Assembly: GCA_914767715.1 (NCBI GenBank)
Contig: OU612069.1
Span: 2,294,001-2,358,000 of the forward strand
Source: Membranipora membranacea
Taxonomy: Eukaryota > Bryozoa > Gymnolaemata > Cheilostomatida > Membraniporidae
Direction: 5' to 3'
DNA length: 64,000 nt
Shown: in pieces, positions 60,501 through 64,000 of the stretch
Numbering within the stretch: position 1 is the first letter of the stretch
Layout of the letters: the number at the start of each line of letters is the position of its first letter
Made by a program: the position numbers and the translations under genes
Notes under the pieces: model-generated
Seen by the model: the letters and a program-made list of their open reading frames with translations, nothing else
Databases searched by the model: none
Told to the model about the DNA's origin: nothing

Positions 60501-62022
60501 GCTAAATAGGCCTATTACAAAAATGCCCTAACAATCTTTTACAATCTATCTGATAAGGCCATATTTGTAATGTTTTGCTCCTAAAAAGTAACAAAGTTTG
60601 ACCAATTGGAAATAACTTTGATGTTGTGGTTTCATGTATGTGTTTTGAGCTTGATTTTCTCACTGAGTAGGCCTATTTAAAAGCAATTACAATTGGCAAA
60701 TTGTTAAACTTTTCCAAAGAATTCCTTAGTCAGGTAAAACAATACATGCTATTGTAACTTCCTCCTCGGCCAATTAACTTCACAACATTGACTGCATATT
60801 TATATCAACGAGTGCTTTGGTTGGCATGCACTAATACACAATAGTTTGGGGCGTAATAGGCAATCCCCATAAACATTCAAGGTTCAACAAGCAAATACAA
60901 AAAAAATCTAAGGCGTTCCACTAAATAGCAGCAATAATTCCCCAAAGGCGAGAAAGCATGTTACGCCCAGAGAAATTATATAAAATTTTTGTACGCCCAC
61001 CATTCAATAACTTGCGTCATGAAAGTCTAGTCTACAAGACGCGCATCAGGGATGTGACATAGTTCTCAAAAAATACACAGAGAAATAAGAAGTTGTCTCG
61101 CCATCATCCCAAATGACAAAAGGGAGCAATTTACATTTGGATGAAGATGGGAAAATTAAACAGCCTGAGGAACAATCCACATTTCACAAGTATGAGCTTG
61201 TCAACAGTATAGAAAATTTAAATTTGTCGTTTCCTGAATTGAATGTTTATTTTTTAAATGTCATGTGAGTTTTTTGAAGATCGTAATTTTTGCTTGCAAT
61301 TAATTGGCTTACAATATCATCACTTAACATGTATCCCAATTTTTCCTCCTAAATTCCGATAAATCATAGCCCAAGATTTAACAAGATATGTAATCTGAGA
61401 TTAAATTTTGTTGTTAGTCTAACAAATAAAATGACCACCTTGGGAATAAGGAAAACACAAAGTAATCACTGCTCACTGGAAGGTGATATATGCTGATAAT
61501 CCACTAACATTCTAAGTTATTACTGATATATCCAAGCGTCAGCAAAGGAGGGCAATCTAAGGTTGATTTGACATCCTATGGATAGTATACTTTATAATAT
61601 ATCACACCGACATATTGAAAGACAATTAGGCTTTTTCTGCGCGCTGTCATTCGTCAAAAACATTTATATTTTGTATGCATACATTTATAGCTAGTGGATT
61701 ATCCAGGAAACTCACTTTCCTCCGCGACAACCTATGAATTTGATAAGTCAAAGTTAACAAAAACTAGCACCAACAGATACAATCGATCGATTCAAGACAA
61801 TTAAATACGATCAAATGTATACAATAATTTAACTTATAATATCAGATTATAGACCTACCGTGAGTGAGATAGATCGACACTATAAGCGGAGGGTTTGCCT
61901 CCTCCGTGATTCTCATACACTCCACCACCACCTCCGTGGTGATACCCATCGGAGTATAAGTGTGGATGTGACGATGTATCTATCACTAGGGGGCGCTTTA
62001 CATAAAACTCAACGTGTTGTGC
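35964..62022 (-). CDS. type II membrane mucin with SEA domain and three alternative C-terminal ectodomains (5' end not found)
   Basis: Shared exons in transcript order are 62022-61859, 60323-60199, 59169-59044, 58776-58576, 58120-57611, 56505-56434, 55795-55553, 54097-54032, 51173-51064 and 49887-49808 (1697 nt, last phase 2). They feed three phase-matched continuations: 48513-47604; 46345-45217; or 43458-43310, 42918-42766, 42100-41855, 40892-40724, 40244-40187, 37551-37149 and 36595-35964. Visible products are about 868, 941 and 1168 residues. Order of parts: a Ser/His/Arg-rich cytoplasmic tail, a basic RRQRQNRRKK flank, one hydrophobic segment, a short TPTPTP stalk, a SEA domain, and a Thr-rich mucin region with or without Cys modules. 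The basic flank before the only membrane segment puts the N terminus inside. SEA domains in mucins cut themselves at a Gly-Ser bond; here that motif opens each alternative part. Tethering to a chitinous matrix is inferred. I do not recognise a named orthologue. Confidence 0.8.
36863..37076 (-). repeat. MITE family M1, copy 3 (mucin intron)
   Basis: In reverse complement it follows 3231-3422 closely (CATCGAGATTAC, AATTTAGTAGC, GGTCGTCACACC, GAATTAATTCACTCTCCAT, ATCAGAGAT). It lies in the last intron of mucin isoform 3. Confidence 0.7.
37149..37551 (-). CDS. mucin gene: isoform-3 exon, second Thr/Ser stalk
   Basis: 403 nt, phase 0 to phase 1, acceptor CATTGCAG, donor GTGAGT. It is rich in Thr, Ser and Pro (TTTTASNYPTTTPNPN) with no cysteine. 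Its phases match the mini-exon before and the last exon after, although other small exons in the 2.6-kb intron before it cannot be excluded. Confidence 0.7.
40187..40244 (-). CDS. mucin gene: isoform-3 mini-exon, CxxC tail of the first Cys module
   Basis: 58 nt, phase 2 to phase 0. It encodes CDNDVCTQCREEHDDFDDD. The CD.DVC..C motif recurs at the end of the last exon (CDPDVCSTC), and a related CESDC ends alternative last exon 2. Acceptor CTTCCAG, donor GTGAGT. An acidic run closes it. Confidence 0.72.
40605..40723 (+). repeat. TACAAG-type microsatellite against a splice donor
   Basis: Imperfect 6-bp units (CAAGTA, CAAGTG, with CATA variants) run from about 40612 to 40708. The array ends within about 15 bases of the donor of the 40892-40724 exon. 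Expansion or contraction could affect splicing of that exon; this is inference. Confidence 0.8.
40724..40892 (-). CDS. mucin gene: isoform-3 exon, first Cys module (chitin-binding type 2-like)
   Basis: 169 nt, phase 1 to phase 2, 55 full codons, donor GTGAGT. It encodes CARYGREHGGKYAHSDNC, then LFVVCDDDK, then PCRAANNSMW, then GKCVP. The spacing C-x16-C-x5-C-x11-C-x15-C is close to chitin-binding type 2 (CBM14) domains, which bind chitin in peritrophic and cuticular matrices. With the next exon it continues CVPCDNDVCTQC. The donor abuts a TACAAG-type microsatellite. Confidence 0.75.
41855..42100 (-). CDS. mucin gene: isoform-3 exon, poly-threonine mucin stalk
   Basis: 246 nt, phase 1 to phase 1, donor GTCAGG. 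It is almost pure Thr/Pro/Ser, with threonine runs coded by ACA/ACC/ACT triplets (GTT/GGT repeats on the plus strand). A dense array of this kind is a typical O-glycosylated stalk. The triplet repeat is probably length-variable. Confidence 0.72.
42766..42918 (-). CDS. mucin gene: isoform-3 exon, end of SEA region and first Thr/Pro stalk
   Basis: Phase 1 to phase 1, 153 nt. It starts DHSDMKVDRNSTKIEKEK and runs into a Thr/Pro/Ala stretch (STNTPTTAAPAISTTTTTPP). AG/GT borders (acceptor TTGGCAG, donor GTAATA) agree with both neighbours. Confidence 0.72.
43310..43458 (-). CDS. mucin gene: alternative SEA second-half exon 3 (internal)
   Basis: Acceptor TTCTAG, then phase 2; 49 full codons; donor GTAAGT after phase 1. 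It encodes NGSVVIGFEVRFMYKDCMAN and on to PSLSMMVSFLSRFG. It has the same start motif as the two alternative last exons but a real donor, leading into six further exons. It should be used only when both nearer last exons are skipped. Confidence 0.75.
45217..46345 (-). CDS. mucin gene: alternative last exon 2, SEA second half, long Thr stalk and Cys-rich module
   Basis: Acceptor TTTTTGCAG, then phase 2, 375 residues and TAA. It begins NGSIVVEFNLSFKVEIKVVE. A charged helix-like part (GEKAQLIKHRLTTEVTKN, then DLNITLDLRL) finishes the SEA domain. About 130 residues of Thr/Pro/Ala repeats follow (TTTAPTTTAAPSTT and the like). The end is Cys-rich with YPDC, FQLYTC, NGCC and FYDSDAGECKSC, in the spacing of a chitin-binding type 2 (peritrophin/CBM14) domain, and closes acidic. 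Plus-strand TTTATT at 45044-45049 gives an AATAAA 168 bases past the stop. Confidence 0.78.
47604..48513 (-). CDS. mucin gene: alternative last exon 1, SEA second half plus Thr/Ser mucin and basic tail
   Basis: Acceptor TTTAG, then phase 2, 302 residues and TAA. It begins NGSIIIDFTLKLLVLSNETE, completing the SEA domain with the cleavage motif GS[IV][IV]. A Ser/Thr-rich stretch with many N-glycosylation sequons follows, then five-residue repeats KDPET (15-nt repeat at about 48023-48075), ending in a lysine-rich tail (KKSKEGKGKGRGR). There is no chitin-binding-like module. AATAAA (plus-strand TTTATT at 47326-47331) lies about 270 bases past the stop, supporting a true 3' end. The long open frame on the other strand is a shadow. 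Confidence 0.75.
49808..51173 (-). CDS. mucin gene: two exons encoding the first half of the SEA domain
   Basis: Exon 51173-51064 encodes LTFDGAMRITSEIYEDDL and on to SRRFCGS, ending in phase 0. Exon 49887-49808 encodes MDTLFTN, then AEYDGDYQGCNVTGF, ending in phase 2 (TC). The layout (an F.G...IT..Y...L strand and helix, then a helix ending before a ..V..F.NGS motif) fits the SEA fold. The final strands are missing here and are supplied by whichever downstream exon is chosen, since TC plus A, G or T always gives Ser. A preceding exon (54097-54032) adds a short Thr-rich linker. Confidence 0.78.
51174..54031 (-). other. mucin gene intron of 2.9 kb, no exon seen
   Basis: Between the linker exon (54097-54032) and the first SEA exon. 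It is AT-rich with a poly(G) run at about 51967. The open frames at 52538 and 53071 on the plus strand resemble nothing known. Confidence 0.5.
55553..62022 (-). CDS. mucin gene: shared exons for the cytoplasmic tail and membrane segment
   Basis: Seven exons (61859-62022, 60199-60323, 59044-59169, 58576-58776, 57611-58120, 56434-56505, 55553-55795) read through without a stop, with phases 2, 1, 1, 1, 1, 1 and 1 at their ends. The first begins in phase 0 after acceptor TTTGACAG, so at least one exon lies upstream, perhaps beyond 64000. The tail of about 400 residues has Gly/His-rich, acidic (SSSESESEG) and Arg/Ser-rich (LPKKRRSSRGYSPT) patches and no catalytic motif. Such composition suggests a disordered, possibly phosphorylated region. 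The 55553-55795 exon carries PPWVKAELRRQRQNRRKK, then about 25 hydrophobic residues starting ICIIVSIFVTVVLIGGG, then TSTPTPTPTPTPTI. Confidence 0.8.
59597..60105. mobile_element. 509-bp MITE with about 170-bp terminal inverted repeats
   Basis: Ends GACAGTTTTCTGAGCT and its complement, with TA on both sides (a possible TA target duplication, though such a short match is weak). The outer 117-119 bp of each arm match closely, including AATTCGGAGTTGTCCTCTC and CCGCATAGGAAAAAC; weaker matching continues to about 59770 and from 59935. The centre has no open frame. It lies in the mucin intron between exons 60199-60323 and 59044-59169. Confidence 0.85.
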
Positions 62023-62906
62023 CTGTCAAATAGAGAAGAAAGAAATTATTTTAAATCAACCACAATCAAAGTGATTACATTTTTTTCATATATTCCGGCA
62101 AACATAAGGGGCTTTTTTGTGGTCAAGGTCCTTTTTTTAATGTGCATGTTTGCTTTGGAGTGGTTCCACACTGCGATATTTGTTTGAAATACAATGAGTC
62201 TAGTAGCAATCAAGGAAATACAGGAGCGCTTACTGCTTGGGAAAATAACATATGGGTAGATAATTATCTACAAACTGTGTAAGATAAATATTAGGCAAGT
62301 CCACTGGCTTGTGCTTTGGGACAGCAGCATTTAGATTTTTTGGCAATTGTTTTAAGGCAAATATTAGGACAATGTTTGTTTATATATTCCCTTTTCAAGT
62401 TAGGAAAATATATTTCATGTTGGATCTTTTTAATGAAACATGAGAATAGTGTACAAACATAATAAATAGTGCCCCATCATACATTGCTCTAAACGATTTG
62501 CCTCTCCCTGTTCAAATACTCGTTTTAAAGCCCTCAGGCTTATAAGTTTGTCCAAGGGATAGAAGGGTGGCGCATTGCGACCCCACTTATAATATATGTT
62601 AGCCTAACACCCATGATATTGTACATTAGTTATTTCCTCATAGCACAGGATGCCTGAACGTGAACATTGCACTATAACAACTGTAGAACACAACCCAGGT
62701 ATTTACCACAGCTAGAAAAGGGAGGATAAAATAATGGTGATGGATTAATATCCATTTTTTATTATGCAGTCAACCGTAAATCCTAAATGGACCTGCGTTA
62801 AACTACACCCAGTTCTGGAGATTTAAGAGAAGAAAGTTCTGTACAATGAAGCAACAAATTTACGGTCTCTCCCAGATGCAAAGGCAAATACCAAGTCGCA
62901 CCAACT
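62023..62906. other. upstream of the first mucin exon seen, no exon identified
   Basis: A phase-0 donor leading to the acceptor at about 62023-62025 was looked for on the minus strand and not found with any confidence. The sequence is AT-rich without coding signal. Confidence 0.45.
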
Positions 62907-63237
62907 ATCACTATGGTTCCATGGATCGATCATGTAAGGATTTCGGTAGTAATCGCCCCATGGAAATGGCATTAAAGTCAAATTCCGATTGTGACGAATG
63001 ACTTTTTGGACGCGAATATCCAAACCGTGTTTATTCGACCCGTTTCCTAATTGGCTGGTTAGCGGCGTTGGACACAATGCCTTCAAAGGGAATTAACGCG
63101 GGAGGCCGGGGTTCAAATCTCGGCCGCGGCAGATTCTTTTCATGTTTTTCCCATCATGGGAATGGTTAGAATCCACTGGATTCTAACCATTCGAAATTGG
63201 AGTGAACCACAAAATCGACCCATGGAACCATAGTGAT
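62907..63237 (+). mobile_element. tRNA-derived element between 23-bp inverted repeats
   Basis: 62907-62929 (ATCACTATGGTTCCATGG then ATCGA) pairs with 63215-63237, one mismatch in 23. Inside, TTGGCTGGTTAGCGGCG resembles a Ser/Leu-type D arm, and CCGGGGTTCAAATCTCGG is a good T arm with a B box (GGTTCAAATCT) at about 63109-63119. A perfect 16-bp hairpin follows (63160-63175 with 63177-63192). The terminal words resemble those of the 16051-16340 element (ATCACCATGTTTCCATG), so the two may be relatives. An open frame on the minus strand here is incidental. Confidence 0.6.
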
Positions 63238-64000
63238 TGATATGTAGCCTACGATGAAGTATACTAGGATCTAATGGTTTCGACTTTACTATGGTAACAT
63301 AGTTATCCTTAGTTACATTTTGGTCGGTTTTGATTGAGAAGGGATCTCCTCTTGTGGATGGTGATGGTTTTTATTCAAGTTTAGTAATAGAGGTTAGTCA
63401 CTCATTAGCTGTGGGCCTTAATAGCCTTTTTTTTAGTAGGCTCTTTTGAGGCCTAATTGTAATTCATGTGCATAGTCGATTAGAAGGATGATTCAGAGTT
63501 TTGACAAGCCATTTCCACTTTTTTATGTCCTAAGAAACAAAACCTCCCGAGTCTGGAGTGTGGGGTTTGCTATGAAACTTTCGGCAACAACCTTTCCGCT
63601 GTAAATTTAAATAAGGGCAGTGAGGGTCTCCGAACTAGGATTACATATAGGGAGGTGCAGTTTGTTGATCCGATAATACTCTTAACCATGGCACAAAGTG
63701 TTTTTTCCTGATGCTGATTTATCCACGTCTCGGGTATTAGAAACTCTTATAGGTGTGTCTCTTATAACGTGGTCTAAAATCAACTGGATAAATAGCCGCC
63801 ATCAGATTAAAGAAGGGATTAAAAAGGGATTTGCCAAATCTCATTCCCAATCTACCATGTATGTAAACAGCAGGGGCCTCACCACGGTGTGAGATTAACC
63901 ACCTGTCAGGTCATGCTATCTGAGAAGAAAACAAGTCAACTATTGCAAAACATTCTCACTCCCAAAGATAGTTTTATCAAATTCGAATAATTAATTGGAA
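63238..64000. other. no gene seen at the right edge
   Basis: No coding signal that connects to the mucin gene. The plus-strand open frame at 63698-63892 resembles nothing known. Confidence 0.4.

Noticed and set aside
62823-63086. 87-residue minus-strand open frame near the mucin 5' end
   Set aside because: It overlaps the inverted-repeat tRNA-like element, has no phase-0 donor leading to exon 62022, and no compositional match to the tail.

Overview
This is eukaryotic nuclear DNA from an invertebrate animal. Its genes are split by GT-AG introns, it is AT-rich, and it is crowded with short non-autonomous transposons, tRNA-derived elements and poly(G)/poly(C) tracts. The gene content (a KLHL8-type kelch protein, a CD225/dispanin protein, and a membrane mucin with SEA and chitin-binding-like modules) fits a metazoan. 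Recurrent GGAGTTGYCC and GGGGAGATAAC words remind me of mollusc genomes, but that placement is a guess. All gene models were assembled by hand from exon reading frames, intron phases and splice sites. No transcript or database was consulted.

Layout. (1) 197-6361, plus strand: the last seven exons of a KLHL8-like gene, covering all six kelch repeats; the BTB/BACK end lies off the left edge. (2) 6362-18750: no intact gene; a LINE reverse-transcriptase fragment, a 48-bp-arm palindrome, and a 0.9-kb tandem duplication whose copies each carry a tRNA-like element between inverted repeats. (3) 18751-25816: an unrecognised plus-strand gene (19566-23069), followed by a second copy of both its flanks with the coding body missing. 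(4) 26856-32057, minus strand: a complete five-exon CD225/dispanin gene with a 47/48-bp minisatellite in its last intron. (5) 35964-62022, minus strand: a large transmembrane mucin gene. (6) 62023-64000: a second tRNA-like element between inverted repeats; the start of the mucin gene was not found.

The most interesting system is the mucin gene. Its shared 5' exons encode a cytoplasmic tail of about 400 residues, one membrane segment in type II orientation, and the first half of a SEA domain, ending in phase 2. Downstream lie three separate exons or exon sets (48513-47604, 46345-45217, and 43458 through 35964). Each opens in the matching phase with an Asn-Gly-Ser-[Ile/Val] stretch that completes the SEA domain at its predicted self-cleavage site, and each runs in frame through a different Thr-rich mucin stalk to its own stop. 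Two of the three end in cysteine modules resembling chitin-binding type 2 domains. The arrangement looks like one membrane anchor with a choice of three detachable ectodomains made by alternative last exons.
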